Shown here one piece after another: positions 27,401 to 42,157 of a stretch of 64,000 nt of DNA. Position numbers and translations under genes: made by a program. Within the stretch, counting starts at the first letter, position 1. Every line of letters starts with the position of its first letter. The notes beneath the pieces are model-generated. The model saw only the letters and a list, made by a program, of their open reading frames with translations. It did no database searches and had not been told where the DNA came from. This DNA is from Trochalopteron elliotii (Eukaryota; Chordata; Aves; Passeriformes; Leiothrichidae): the NCBI GenBank assembly GCA_024734555.1, contig JANPWX010000209.1, forward strand, positions 310,001 through 374,000, in the 5' to 3' direction.

Positions 27401-30400
27401 AAATATAAGATCCCATTTTGGATAACAAGATTTGAAGTAGAAGTCCAGCACATTTGCAAAGAAAGAAGGGAGAATTATTGTAGAACAGAAAGTTAATCAC
27501 ATATGCTATTTGTTTGTCTAAGCGTATAAGTTATCCCATGCAGACAAAAGGCGAGATTGCCTGTGTGAGGGGAAAACAAGTGGCAGCTTTCTGAAAGCCT
27601 TCCAGCCAGCTGGCAAATTGCCTTAACCGCGGTATAATGCAGCCAGAATAACAGTTCTGCAGTATGTTAATGCGCATCTTTAATGAAAGGTGCATCACAT
27701 TAGTTCCTTGAAACTAATTCTTAACGGAGGCTTTTCTCTCCTCCCAAGGGAAGCTAAGGCTTTGTTTGAAGTAACAGCCACTTGTGGCAGATGTTTCTCT
27801 AACCTGTCCTTACACTAACAGAGAGCCCATGGTCTCCACAAGCAATCTACTTCAGCGCTTAGCTATCCTTCTCATTAAAAAGTGAGGTTTTTCTCCTGAT
27901 GTTTAATCTAAATCTTCTTGCTGCAATTTATACCAGGAGAGTATATTACCTTGTTCTCCTACATGTGCTCCTTTCAGTGTTATCAGGTCAGTAAGATATT
28001 TTTAACAGAGGCGCTGATAGTCTCATTCAGTGGCTATCTTATAAGCTACATTGGCAAAAGCAGCCACCTGCTCAAATGACCAGCATCCAGTCTCACCATT
28101 TACAAAATCCTTACCCAGATGGGTAGTATGGACAAGTACAAGCTACTCCCACGAATCATCCAAAATCATCCAACAAAGGAAGAAGTAAATCCCTGAGTTC
28201 CCCCTAATATGGCAAGGCAGGACTTCAAAACACAAGAGCATCTGGAGAGACCTATAACTAGTGTCAACAGATGGAAAACTAAAACCTCCTAGAAATTTGA
28301 TTTCCAAGGACTAGGCAGGAGAATACAGTTCTGAATTAAACCAGTAACGTTCAGATATGTTTCTTAGGCAAGATACTCAGCAGCATTGCACTGGTATTTG
28401 GGGTGAAGGTTCAGGAGAGAGCCTAAACCTTCAGGTGCTTGTTTTTCAACAGACTAGAAGAAAACTAGCTAGGCAAAGTCTCCTGATAGTTATTATTTTA
28501 TCCAAGCTCCTATTTTCATCATGCCTTGCACTACTCTATTTTCATTCACAATCTTATCTCAATTCCTGCTCTCCCTGCCCACCCCCTCCCCCCACTATAG
28601 AAGAAATGCAAAAGGAGCAAAGAGGATTTGGTTTCATCTGCAGAATTAAAAAAAAGGACCATTCCAAACTCACTTAGGACTTGAACTGCTTTCTGCATTT
28701 TCCCAAAAGCTTTATGTTTCCTCCCTTATTATTGGTTCTTGTATTTCTTTTTCCCCAGGAGCTGAGGAGTTCACTCATTCCAGTGGGGATGCACTAAAGC
28801 AACAACAGAGAGCATGAATTAGGAAGCAGAAATCCCCTATTCCACCAAGAATCTCTGTAACGTGATCTGCACCCTTGTGGCTCCACATTGTGTAAATCTG
28901 AGACAATAGCATGTTTTTACATCTGGGGTACATTGCGTAGATAAACACAGAAAAGGCCACGAGGCTCACAGATACTGTGGAAGTGAAGAGACACATACAC
29001 ATGTGTCTAGAGCTAGATGAGGGAACATATATAGCATGTATCTATGTATGGTATAAATGTGAAATGTATAAATGTGAAAACTTCCTGTCTTCAGTCTTTG
29101 GAAAAATCTTACATAACTTTTACACCTGATTTAAATACATAAAAAATGTAAGATCAAATATAGAAAAGGTAAAGGTAGGATGTTGGACAAGGGGCAGAAA
29201 ATAGGACTGCTATTGGTAATATAGCTGATGGAGAAGCATACCTAACCCCTTTGGGAAGCAGGGCAAGTCCAAGGAGAAATAAGATTCTTGTCAGTAGAAT
29301 TGGTGCAGATCCTGAATAAGGACATGGAAAAACCAGAACAACTGGGCAGGACCCGAAAATGGCTACTCTAGAAGCACCATAGAAATAGCAGCTATAACTA
29401 GGACATCACCAATGGAAGTAGGCATTACTCAGGGTACATAAAATAAAGGTAGACCTAGGGAATGCTGTTGTAACCTTAATGCTGCAGTACACTGTGAAGA
29501 AATAAATCATGCATAAATAAAGTAGAATCATTTTGGATAGAAATAGGTTTTGGAAGGCTGGTGCAAAATATTCCATGAGGACCGAACTACAGAGATCTAC
29601 TGTTGCTCCACAGGCTTGGCTTCTGGTCTGGATAAAGATGTCATTACTGTTTCTAAAGAGAAATTTTATCAGGAACTAAGTTATTATGGGAGTCTTTAGC
29701 TTCACAGAGATTAGATGGAGAACAAATGCAAATTTTCACAGCAGCATCCTGATGTTTCTTTTTCTGGATCTGATAGTTGGCATATTTCTTTACCCCAAAA
29801 TTACTCAACAGGCAATAGGTCGTGATGTTTTACACTCAGTTTGGGCAAAGCAGCAAGGAACCTTACAGAAAAGCTAGTTATCAGAAATAACCTTGGATTG
29901 AGCAATTAGGGGAACAGAGCCTGTCTTTAAAAGGAGATTAAAAAGCTTGTCTAACCTAGATAAATGAAAGCCAAAAGGGTATATGACTGCTCTGTATAAA
30001 TAAAGAAGGGACAGATACACAAGGGAGAAAAGAAAGTGATTTTTAAGCAGGAAAAACAATGCCGGTAAAAGAACAACTGATTGTAAGGAAATTTGTCTTG
30101 AAAATAAGATAGTTTTTAACCATCAGAGGGGGAAATTCTGAAACAGCTGCCCAAAAGTAGCTGTGAAAACAACTAAAAATGGGTCAAAAAGAAGCACAAC
30201 TGGTTTGTATAGGGCTATATGATTTTCCTGCCTAGAGCAGAGGGACGGGACCAGATGAGCCTTTCCAGTCCAGTGACTATAAGTAAGTAGAAGCAAGAGG
30301 AATTCCACTGTGAAAAGCCTTTTCCCCTCAAATTTTCAGTCTGCAAATGTCAAAACTCGGTCTTAATCACCGTATCTTTGTCCCCTAGCTAACCCACATG

Positions 30401-30914
30401 AACACAAAGACTCATGCAAATGATACCTCCAACTCCTTTAGTCCCTCATTCAGCAGCAATACCTTCTCTAGTGCCCTGAGAATAAAACATTCCTCAGCCT
30501 TCACCCAAGCTGGTTAGTTATGACTCTCACACTAACAGTGCTGACACACCCACTACCAAATGTATAATTCCTGTGATGCTACAAGGCCTATATCCTCACA
30601 TAGGCTAGCCTACAGCAGGTGGAAAAGAGATGTCACAAAGAGCAAAAATCCTTTGTTAACAGACACTTTAAGGTGATTAATTAGCCATATCAGCCAAAGC
30701 AGACAAAAAATGGTTGTGAATGCTCCACATGTAAAATTAATTATCACAAAAACAATACTCCTTCCTGAACCTCAAGTTCACCTTCCACAACCACCTGGGG
30801 AAGGATGCTTTCTTGACTGCACCTGCAGAAGCAGGAATTGCTTCTAATAGCCTTTCAATTAAAAATGTAGGCTGCAGGAGATGGTGTAATTTTCTCCCCT
30901 CTATATTTATACAG

Positions 30915-31000
30915 CACCTAGCATATGCCAGAAGGAGAGAGACTGAGCTTAGAATACAGATAGGGCAAGGTACTTGCTCCTGTTTTACAACTCATTCTGG
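30915..31000 (+). repeat. Possible old SINE/LINE 3'-tail remnant
   Basis: The text TTTATACAGCACCTAGCATA resembles the TACAGCACCTAGCA motif found in tails of old amniote SINE and CR1 elements. Similarity fades quickly on both sides, so this is a weak call made on a short motif. Confidence 0.25.
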
Positions 31001-34000
31001 GAATAAAAGCTCTTTGCAGAAACACAGACTTCCATCTCACTGAGGTCTGGCATTTACACAACTCTTGCCATTTTTGCTGAAACATTTCCTGGTGCACTTA
31101 TATGCCTTTTGCAGTTGCTAAGGTCCTGTCCCCCGCCATGATTAGCCAGAGAAGGTTAATTAGGTATACTTTGAGCACTTCTGACTTCTGCAAAGTCAGT
31201 GAACTATGGGGCTCCACTGGTGTCACAAAAAGGTCAGAGCTGTGAGAATGCCAAAGAGTTTGCCTTGCTAAATCATTCCTCCAAACCAGAAGGCCCCAAG
31301 AATTCAATACAGGTATAAAACTTCTCCCTCTGGGAGATGATGGTATTCTTGATGGTAGCATTAACTTGGTATTCCAGAAAGTGGTTCATCCAGGCAAGGC
31401 TGGCTCAAGCTGGAGCAGCAGGGATGCCAGGGGGACATATTTATTCAAGACCTCAGTGCTACCTGATGTATACATAACCATGATTTATGGAAATGCAGAC
31501 TGCAACCATCACAGAGACAAATAGGAGACATGAGGAGAGAGAAAGCTGTTAATGATAGCAGGGACTGTGATCTGAGTAGGCTGGAGTATGTAACTCTAAA
31601 CTTCCATCAGGAGCAAATAGGTGTTAGGATTTGGGACGTAGAATTAAAGCAAAATTTATATCTTAAAAAATACTGAAAACTGACTACCATCCAACATAAC
31701 CCACCATCAGCTAACTGGCAGTGACAGCACCTGAGTCAGACTCTTACTTAATAGTGTTGCATACTTAGAGCCATCATGCCTGTCTGAAATGACTGTGTGA
31801 GGACAGGGTAGCTTAATAAATGTCCCAAATTCCAGCAAAATCAGTCTTTTCTCATTCTGGTCTGGTAAATAAAATCCAAAGTTGGAGAGCTTATACTGTC
31901 CCTATCATTGTTCATCTAAGGTGAAAGAAGGTTCACCTTGAGCATCTCTAGTGCTCTCCTTTGCATAACTGTGAGGTAGGGGAAAACGTAGCAAGGGTAC
32001 TGGTAAGATTGCACGTTCTGTGTCCCAAGTGGTTCAGGAGTCACAAAGGTTTTAAAGAAAATGTATTTTTATGTGCATATATAGGCATCTAAATGTTTTA
32101 TGTAAGCATTTTGCAGTCTCTAGGAGTGATTCTGCATTGTGCAGGTGTGTGTCTGCATCCAGTACGTGTCCATGCATGTAATGCCCTATCTAATAATTTT
32201 TCCTCTTGGCTTTCCCTGTTGAGTTCTGGGTTTGAGTTTCATTTTGCTGAGCTTTCATTTCTTTCACTCAGAATTTTTTTTCTTCCCCCTAAAGCATGTT
32301 ACACAGAGGGAGGGATGCTTGCCAATTCACTCTGCAGTCTGGGAGACAGTTTAGAGCTTTGGTTGTTAAGTGGGTCCAGTACAGTAGTGTACAAAAGCCT
32401 GACACGTGCAGTGACACTACTCTTTACACTGATTGAATATCTTTCCCAGAATCTCTTGGGATCTGAAGCTGAGGGAATGTTCAAAAACGCAGATGCAGGA
32501 GAAGGCCAAAGCCATTTCCTTGTGCTGAGAAAAGCTAAATGTTGAAGCTGGCCCCAGCAGGGTTAGGAGAGGAGAAAACATAAAGAGAGAGGGGGTGAGT
32601 TACCTAAATCTCACTGTTTCCTGTGCTGTGCAATAAAAACTGAAGGCACTGCTTGAAAAATATCTCTGAGAATATCAGAGAGAAATCCTTCACCTTTCAG
32701 TGGGGGGGTGTCACAGCGGATGAAACATCTCCCCATCCCGCATACAGCAGCCAGAGCCTCTGCCCTCTGCCTGGCAGCCCCACATTGTCCCTGTGCAGAA
32801 GTGCATGCCTGCCATGAGCAGCACTGGCATGGCTGTATGCATGGCCCTCTGGCACAGAGATGCAGGGTGCTCAGTTCTCCACTCACTGCTGGAAAGGGGA
32901 GGATCACACCTCTTCCAGAGGAACTACTGCACATGTTGGGAGCCAGATTCCAGAGAAATCAGTTACAAAGCCGTAAGTCCCCATTTCTTTCTTCTCCCAC
33001 CACTGACAGCACTGGGCTACTGATTGCAAACACTGTCCTCATCTGCAGAACACCCTTTGTCTGAATCCAGGGTCTGGATTCACAATGGCATAGCCACAGC
33101 CAGCCCCATTACCTCCAAATCTTCAGGGTGCATGTCCACGGGCCCCCTCAACCTGGCACATGGCAGGGAGTTCTGTCTAGTGTACCAGGGCCATCCCAAG
33201 GGGTAGCCAACTGAAACACTTCCCCAAGTTGTCACCAGATCTCCAAATTGAGTTGAAACAACAGGTCTGCATGGCAGCCTGGTTCTCTGTCAGGTCTATT
33301 ATCTTGGCTTTGCAAAGAGACGGGATGGGAAGCAAAGCTGTGGGATAGGAGCAACGAGGAACACCCTTGCTGCTTTGCCTCTATCCCATGGGTGATTAAG
33401 GGGCTGCTTACTGCATTCTTGTACCTTTTCTTATCCACAGTCTCCCTTATTTGCCTCTATGCAGAAGGTATGTAAATATCCTCATGTCCTGATTCAGTTT
33501 CTACCCCTTGTTTCTTTTATTCACTCAGGTGCTCCCCAATAAACACAGGAGACAGGGAGTGGGGATGGGGGAAAGCAGCAGACAGCCTCCATCTCACCTG
33601 TGTAAGCAGAAATGGATGGTGGTCCCTCATGTCCTGGCTCATCAGCACCCCACCTCCCAGCTACCCACCCACAGTCCCACCTCCTGTCACTGCTGTGCAC
33701 CATGGACACAGTCCTCACTGCACAGACCTGTGTCCTAACCACTGCCTCCATCATGTCTTTAGTCTGGTGCCCCTGTGCTAGGATCAGACAAAGGAGTGAG
33801 ACCAGTGCAAGCAGTCAAGAAACCTGCATGGATGGGGGAGTAACTTGCAGTGTGATTTCCCCCTATCTCAGCTCCCACTGACTTAGATATGGACTGGTTT
33901 TTCTACATCCCAGCAGTGTCCACCTCTGTTCTGAAATGAACTGCTGGCCCAAGCCACAGCAGTGTGAGCACTGTATGTCTCCACCAGCAGTGGGACTTAC

Positions 34001-36764
34001 CAGGGTACTTCTGCCTGTGCAGCTGCAAATCAACCTCTCATACAGCACAGACTGTCAGGCCAGATGGGGTCTCCCAGGAGTTAGTGTAGGCTGTACTCAC
34101 CATCTGGAGACTTCTGCCTAAGAAGCTCAAGCTTCAGACTTTCTGATGGATGAGAACTCCAGAAAGGGCACCCATGAGTTTCAGGACCCCCAGGTGACCC
34201 ATTGCTACAGCCAAGTGCTGGGCTGTGCTTGAAAAGCACAGCATTATGCCAAGTCTGGGCGAAGCATTAGACAAGACCTGCCAGCTCTACCTATACCTTA
34301 CAGATAAGACCCAATCAGGATGGAGCCCACATCCTGCAGGACAGCTGGTTCATGGCACACATGTGCATTATTTCCATAATAGCTGTAGCCAGCAAGTGCT
34401 CTGTGAGCATCAGGGAGTGCTTCTGCCAAAGATTTTTTTCTCTTTTCCCATGCCATACACAGGTACTCACAGAGGTACCCCCCAGCAGCAGTTATCTTAA
34501 GCCCATCTGAGCTTGGAGTCAAAGCAGAATTGCCAAGGGCCTAGCTGAGGCCATCTGGGCTGCAAGGCATCTCTGTGCAAAAGGAGCACAATCAGACAGT
34601 GGAGGGAGTGAGAAACCTTGAAATCAGTGATTTGGAAAGGAAAATGGAAGCTATCTATGTATTTGCCAGCCCCAGCTAGCAAAGAAGAGTTAAGCCAAGA
34701 ACTGTTTTCTTGGGAGCATGGTCTTAAAGAAATAAAATTCTTCCTTTCTCTCAAACCTGACGGACCTCAGACACACCTACTTTTCAAAGATATGTGTGTC
34801 ATTTTGGGTATAAACATGTCAACACAAAACAGATCTTGTGCCATTTGTGCGGCCTAACAGTAGGGGAACAGGCATGAGAGAGGCAGTCTTGGAGACACAA
34901 AATGAAGCTAAGGCTCTCAGCAGGGATATATTTTATGATGACATGTAAGTCCACACACAGAATGATTTTTGTCAGTCTAGAACTAGGTGGATGACTGTGC
35001 AATTAAATGTGTGTGTACTGCGTAGCTACCTCTCTTATAAGGGGATAAGCAGTAAGACTGTAATTAAGTTCTCTGACATTTTGCATTACAAGAGTCTTCA
35101 GGCCAGTTCTCTGAAAAAACCTACATCTCCATGTTTTGCAACAGGCATTTCAAAGTCAGCAGGGCAAAAACCCTGAGGCTAAGGACATGATTTTTACTTT
35201 GGCTCATCAAATTTCATTCTGTCTTAGCTGCATTATAAACTGTTGAATAATCACAATTTCTTTTCTGTCACTTTCTTGCAGAAATCCTGGCAGACAGTCT
35301 AACCAGCATCTGAGCATACATGTTTTAAGAGCTAAACCAAACACCTCAGTAAATCAGGGGTGACTCCCCACCGGTACAATGGTAAGTACAATACTTCAGC
35401 TATGGCAGAGCAAGAGAAAGACAAAGGTCCAATCAGGCTACACACAAAATGTGGACAAATCATCCAGGTTCTATTCTATCTGTTTAGATGTACCTCAATG
35501 TGAAAAGGTCACCTGCACTCCACTACTCAGGATGCAGAAGAAAGGCATGAGCTTTCATGAATGTCTGTGAAACAAGTACAGGTTAGTCACCGGATTGAAC
35601 AGTCAGACTCTGTGCTGAAAGCTCAGCATGCATGAGAATGAACAATTTATTTTACTGAAAAGATTTTGGGGTTTCTTCTTAAGAAACAAATTAAAACACA
35701 GCACATATAAAAAATCCACCACAAGACCATAAAACAAACTACATTAAGGGTAATTTATTTAGGCTGAAGTATTAGAAAATGGCAGGTTTACAGTTTCCTT
35801 TTCAGCCTTTCTTCCATCCCACTTGTGTGTGGACATTTCGATTCAAATTTTAATTGATGAGTGCATGCAGCACTCTCCATAGAGTTCCTCCCTCAACCCT
35901 CGTACTTCAAAGAAACTTGAAGAAGGAGAATGAAGGTGGCCTGGGAAACACGACTGGCATTTCCTAGCTTGACTTCACAAGTTAAAAAATTGAACCACTG
36001 TTCTTTTATTTTCTGTATGTAATTGCTTCTATGGCTTGAATGTGCATGAGCTATAACAGAACCAATAAATGGGCAAAGAAAGTATCAGTGAAGATTAAGA
36101 AAGAGCTATCCATGAATCTCCAAGCACTGACAGAGGAGAGAGGAATGTAGAGATTACACAATCCTGTTTTATGATGAAAAAAGCAGCACTGACCTTTCCG
36201 AGGAGTTGAATGAGGCAAAGAAAGCAGAAGTCAAATTGGAAAAGGTACATTGGAGAAAGGTGGAAGAGGGTGAAGCTGGCACGTCTGGGCATTGTCATGA
36301 TGCCAAGAAGGTCAGACGAAAGGAAGGCACTTTCTCGTGTTGCAGCAATACGCTTATAAGAGACTAAGAGAGGGCTGAGGGCTGTACTGCATGGAAGGTG
36401 AGGACAGGACCAAACTGGTCTGGTTTGTGTAACCTCAGAGGAGAAGCACCATGGTAGGGGTGGGTGCAACGGGGACGGTTCCAGTCCATGTGCCATGTAG
36501 CCATGTTAACCCAGCAAGGTCAAGTTGAGAGCCAAGGCAGCTTGCCAGGCTCACACAGCTGCCTTGCACCATGCTGTGCTGATGCAACCCTGTGGCACTG
36601 CTCTGCACCGTATGGATTTAACATCACAAGCATATGCCAGCACAGGCAACACATAGCTGTGTTTCACAGGGCAATCTTGCCCCAAGCAGCTGTACAGCAG
36701 CTGTGCAGAGAGCAGACACTTTCTCCTCAGATGCCCATGAATGAAGGGACTCAAGTGCCGGCTG

Positions 36765-36865
36765 TTATCTTGTCCTGTGCTTACTCTGTAACCTTAAGCA
36801 AGCCACTGAAGCTTCCTGAAGCTCAGCTCTCCCTCTGCTAAAGGCTCTGAATAATCAGTCCCTTG
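36765..36865 (+). repeat. Possible MIR-like SINE remnant
   Basis: The order of short blocks follows the MIR core: CTGTAACCTTAAGCAAGCCA, then a CTTCCTGAAGCTCAGCTCTCC block where MIR has CTCTGTGCCTCAGTTTCC, then CTGCTAAAGG and GAATAATCAG where MIR has CTGTAAAATGGGGATAATAAT. It is diverged and about 100 bp long. The identification is from memory of the consensus. Confidence 0.45.
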
Positions 36866-38517
36866 TTGCAAGGGGCGTGAACATGGATCTGACAGCTAGG
36901 AGCAATGACAAGGGTCAATACAGTAAGGAGATGCTTCAGGTCATCCACTCCAGAGGAGCTGTGCAGCTCAGGGCTGTAGCTACACCACCTTCACGCCCCA
37001 CATCAAATGAAGGACCTCTGCCATAGAAGGGTGGTGGTTAGTATAGAACAGCTGTGCATGATGGTAGTCAGCAGGGGGAATTGTGATGATTAACGACAAA
37101 GCAGCAGTACCACAAGTCAGGCATGTGGATCAGTGGCTTTAAACAGAACAGCAGGATTTTATATGGTACTTAAGGACTAGTTTTGATGCAGGAGATTAAC
37201 TAAAGCTCAAGAGAACATTCTTGGGTTTTCTTCACCTGCTCTGGAAGCTGAAGCAGCACAAGCGACCAGGCAGCTGTCTTTCCTCATTCTCTGAAAATAC
37301 CTTTCCTGGAAAGAGGAGCATATGGATGCTCAGGTGATGCAGTGGCACTCAGCCCTGCCCCTTCCAGCCTCCAGGAAGCAGATGCATCTCACCTCCCACA
37401 TTCAACATGATAAAGCTCAATCAGCTGAGGCCCCTGGCCACAGCTCTTCCTCACGGCTCTGAAGCAGCCACTGCGCCATCCAGGGTCCCACAAAGTAGTT
37501 CTCCAAACACAGAGGTGGGATGTGGGTGGAAGGGAGGGAAGGAGGATGCAGCCTTCTCAGATGGCAGCATTGTTCCTCCTGTCCTGCACTATTCAGAGCC
37601 CACCTCCAAGGATGGTCCCCAGCTTAGGCTAAGAGCTGTTGGCTCACCGATGCAGTGCTGTCTTCCTCAAGGAAATGGAAGAAGCCTCTGAGATCAGGAC
37701 AGGAGAAACAGTCTTGGAGAAAGACTGACCAGCAGTCTTCAGTGACAAGACAAGCACTGTGGTGGGACAGAGCCCCACAGCCAGCCCAAGGAACATGCAA
37801 GTGCAAATTTTTCTCAGTGCCAGCTTTATAGGCCTGGCTGCTTTACTGCTGTGCCAAGAATATCCAGTAAGCCAGGCCTTACCCTTTTTTGCAATAGAAA
37901 AGATCATGCTTATGACTGAACATTTATCCCTTCCAGTCTGCTGATTATTTCACCAGGCAACCTGAATGTTCCATTAATATCATCTATTGGGGAGCTAAAT
38001 ACATACACTAACAACATATACAAATACATACAAATACATCTCTCCCTAGCAGAGAATCTAACTAAGTGAATATGTTACGCCTTAGCAATTAATGAATTCA
38101 ACAATCTGAGCTGCCTATTGCATATGATTAAAGTTCAAGCAATATCAATCATAACAGCAAAAAATATTCCAGATTTCCTATGTGCTCTCAATCTACAAAG
38201 AGATTGTTAACATTTAAATCAATGGGCAAATTCAAGTGTGTTTGCAAACCTCAGGAAACTCATATTTCAATGATATACAGCCTGTCCTTCAACTTATGGT
38301 AGCATTTTCTTGAATGCAGCATCTCAGGCCATCCCTGCTGTCTTATATATCTTCCTGCAGCATTTTCTGGATGGCAGGTCTGTAAAAATGCTTGTGTCCT
38401 ATGGGTCAAAAGAGAGCAAATTCCATGACTGAACAGATCAGACTGACTCTAATCACTTGACTCATGCAAATGCTTTCTTTCTCTTTGTATTCAGTTGCCA
38501 GTTTTCTGTTTGTGTTT

Positions 38518-38553
38518 ATACATGTGTGTGTGTTTGTGTGCACAGGTGTGTGC
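38518..38553. repeat. Short interrupted GT repeat
   Basis: The stretch is mostly GT dinucleotides, interrupted by TTTGTG and by CACAG. It is short and imperfect, so it is probably not highly variable. Confidence 0.8.
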
Positions 38554-41500
38554 TTGCTCTTTCACACATTAATCTTTTTCCAGGACAAGCCTCTTCGTGC
38601 AGTTTTTGCCTCTTAGCAAGAGACAACACGGAGCCCTCTAGGGACTGCTCATTCCCTCCTTCTCTCACAATACCCCTCCTCTGCATTCGTAAGACAATCC
38701 CTAGGGGTAAGTTCTACATAAATAAATATTTAAGTAGCTGCTAAATCACAGAAGATGCAGAAAAGCATGTAATGGACTTGTCTGCAATATTCAGGGGCAC
38801 AAAGGAGAAAGAAGAGAGGAGGTATGGCTTGGAGGGTTGGGAGCAGATGAGTGGTGAAGGTTTGAACTGAAAACACAACCATCCCCTTCTCTTCTCTGAC
38901 CCAACCAGCACAGTGGGTTGGTTTTCACCCTGAGACCACAGCTGATACAATACAGGTCTGTGTTAGTACAGCTGCATAAATCTGAAAGCCAAGAATGTGT
39001 CATACTGGGAGACTGATAGAGGAAAGAGCTTTTAACTCAACCATCACAGACACAGTTAATAATCTTACTACTAATGCTGAGTCTTTTTTGGTTTAACTAC
39101 TCCATTGTTCTCCTAGTTTGCTGTCGTACTCCAGAAAGAGGCTTCAAATGCCCAGGAGAAGTTTGGAGGCTCATCTCTGAGGACTGGTTGGGTCTGTCAC
39201 AAAGAGAGGCCAGGCATGAGACCCAGACCTGGTTGATCCTCTGCCTTCTGAACTGGGTACCAGGAGATGGTCCTTTAAGAGTTCCTTCCAGGCTCACCAC
39301 CTTAGGGATCCCACATCCACACAGAATTACTTGTACCTACACCCATAGCACTACAGATTTCACAAGTGTCTATGAGATATCAAAGAGTAACTTTTGGATC
39401 TTTTCTTGATTCCTTGAGAAACATTGTTCTGAAAATGGGTATTCTAGGGGATAGGATATACAATTGGCCACTTACGCCACCCATGTAAGACAGCAGTTTG
39501 AAGGGTAATAGCCATGTAAAATATGCCACACCCTAGGAAACCACATACTATTTGTATGCTTCCCAATATATCCAGGAGAGCTAAAAAGCTCTCAGAAAAT
39601 CAGTCAAGAGCCAGTTTCTTACAGAGTACACTCTAGCAAAACACAAAGAGCTCACAGCAGGCACCAGCAGACTTGAAGAACCATGTGTATGATCAGAGGG
39701 CATTATTTGTGCACTGGCACACAGCTGTTGGAGGGTGACATTTCAGAGAGATTTGGAGAACTTTCCTTCAGGAGTATGTCCCAGATTCTTTACTTCCCCA
39801 GAGAACAGGAAAGGTAATGGAAGGCCCCCTTTCAGGTTGACTAGTACTATTTTCTCCTCTAGGTACAAAGATTCTGACTGCTATTTGAGTTGTGGTAAGA
39901 AGCAAGCCATCAGCAAGAGCTTTGGGCCCAAAGTGAATGCAATCAGCCAAAGTCACTTCTTCCCTCTGTTCCAGCAATTTCTGTAGCTTTTCCTTCTGCC
40001 TCAGAAGGATGGGTTTTTATCACTTTTTTTTACCCTGCTCTACATCAGTATTCTTTAGGAAAGGAAGACATTTTGGGTTAAAAGCTCATTATTGATAATG
40101 ACAAAATAAAATATCCAATCTGTATAAAGAAATAAAAAAACCCAGCCTTTGCACATATGCAAACCAGTGTGTTCAAGAGGAATGGGAGAGGGTATGTTTC
40201 TTTACCTCAAGTCTGTGCAATAAGTATATATACAAATGTACCTCCTTCCCTAGGCAACCTTCTTCCATTACAGAGAGAAGCACCCCATCTCTCAGCAATC
40301 TGAAGAGTGAGAAGAGGCAGCAGTATCCACCAGAGCAGTAGATGGAGGTGCCCTGTCAGTGTGGTGCATACCACTGAACATGAGAATTCACCCCATTCCT
40401 TCCACCCATTCCCACTTCTCTATAAGCAGAGTGGAAAATGAAAACATCCTTCCTAAGATGTGAATCCAGTCATCCAGATGTCAAATCATAACTGCACTTG
40501 TGCACTTGGGATCCCTTGGGATTTTCCACAGCCATCACAGCTGATGATTCCCCAAAGTGGCTGCTGCATTGTCATATTTCTTGCAGTTTGCTTTCTGTGT
40601 GGCATCAAGCCCTTTCCACCCTGTCTGCGATTACCTCCCTCCGCCTGCCAGCACTGTAGTAAATACATGTATATTCCCAGGTCTCTTGTTTTTCACTTTA
40701 CAGAACCCTCTTACCTAAAAAATGCAGACTTCTCAAACAGAACAGACACTAATATAGAGAACAAAAAGGAATTTTTGACAGGCTTATGGGCTCCGTATAC
40801 TATCCATGCATTTACCTACCCATAAGAACTTTTGTCTGCTTCCTGCAGGAGGTTATTGCACTTCTGCAACTGTGCCATTGTGAAGCTGTTGTCAGAGGTG
40901 TCTGTAATCTTATAGATTAGAAAAAATCAGGTCTCATGAGAGCTGGACAAGATATCTCCAAAAAACAGAAGTCTGATGACATAGAGCAAGCAGCACAGCA
41001 GGACGGACTGAAGGAGAGCCCCATGCTCAAATTCCTGGGTACAAAAAAAGCAAACTCTGCTTCTGGACAGACTCTTTTTGGAGGCGAACGTAGCCAGGCT
41101 CCTGACCCCATTTTGTCTTCAAAGATGCAGGTCTGAGGTTTGGGATTAGGAACCAGGTCTGTTGACCCTCACTGACATTAATGGTTCTGCTCCCTTCCTT
41201 ACTCTACCATGTTTTTACTTTGGCCGCAGCAAATGCCTCCCAGTCCCCCACCCCTGCACGTCCATTCTAAAGGCTGTTTCAGAGATTATTTGCCTGATAC
41301 AAATTTTCCCCTTTCTTTTCAGTCTTCCTTTGCCTCCCTTCTCAGTTGTATCAAGTGTCTTTTTTCCAAGACACTTTATGCCTCTAACCCCTCAGTCAGT
41401 AACAAGATGTGAATGCTGACTTGTTCCACTTTCTTCAGGAGCTTTTCAGAGACCCACAGTTTTTTTCAGTTTTGGCCTTCTTCTTGAGGGAGGTCCCATG

Positions 41501-42157
41501 AACACCAGTGAAGTTCTGTCCTTGCTTCTTGTCTCACCCTACCATAAGTCTCACTTTTGCCCAGAAAGCTGCACATAATTTGCAACAGTCAGGCTGCTGA
41601 TAAGCTTATAGTTCACAAAACTAAAAATATTCACTGCCAGCAGTGGATAAAATATGTCATCTCTTTACAGACTTTCCTCAAAGTATGCTGAGCAAGAAAA
41701 TCCTGGATATTTACCACTGCTTTTAATTTGCCTGCATTCACTGTGCAGTGGCTTTCCCATCTGTCTGTGTGACCATGTTTTCTCAGCTTATATTTACCCA
41801 GTAAGTATTTAGTGGCTACAGCCATCATCTAGGTCTCACTGTGCAGCTCGCAGCACAACAAGGCACTAGTTATTGGCAGGCTTTTTCAGTGAATAGAGTA
41901 ACACAGATAATCAAAATAACCATATGCTTGTTCTGCACAGTTCATAAATCAAACTAACCAGGGCTGGTCTTTTGCATGACAGAGAATGACAGCCATACTG
42001 CTGCCCAAGTGCTATCCATTACAGTGTCTGTTTCCCTAATTACCCCTCCACTCTCACACATTTCCTAATGGCCAGTTAGCAGGGCTTTGCATGGATGAAC
42101 GGCTGCCACATCTCATCCCAAGAAAGTACAGTTACATCTCTACAGAGGGCAAGGCGA

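Noticed and set aside
32093..32545. A 150-codon plus-strand open frame
   Set aside because: Composition is like random intron translation and there is no recognisable domain, Kozak context or splice structure.
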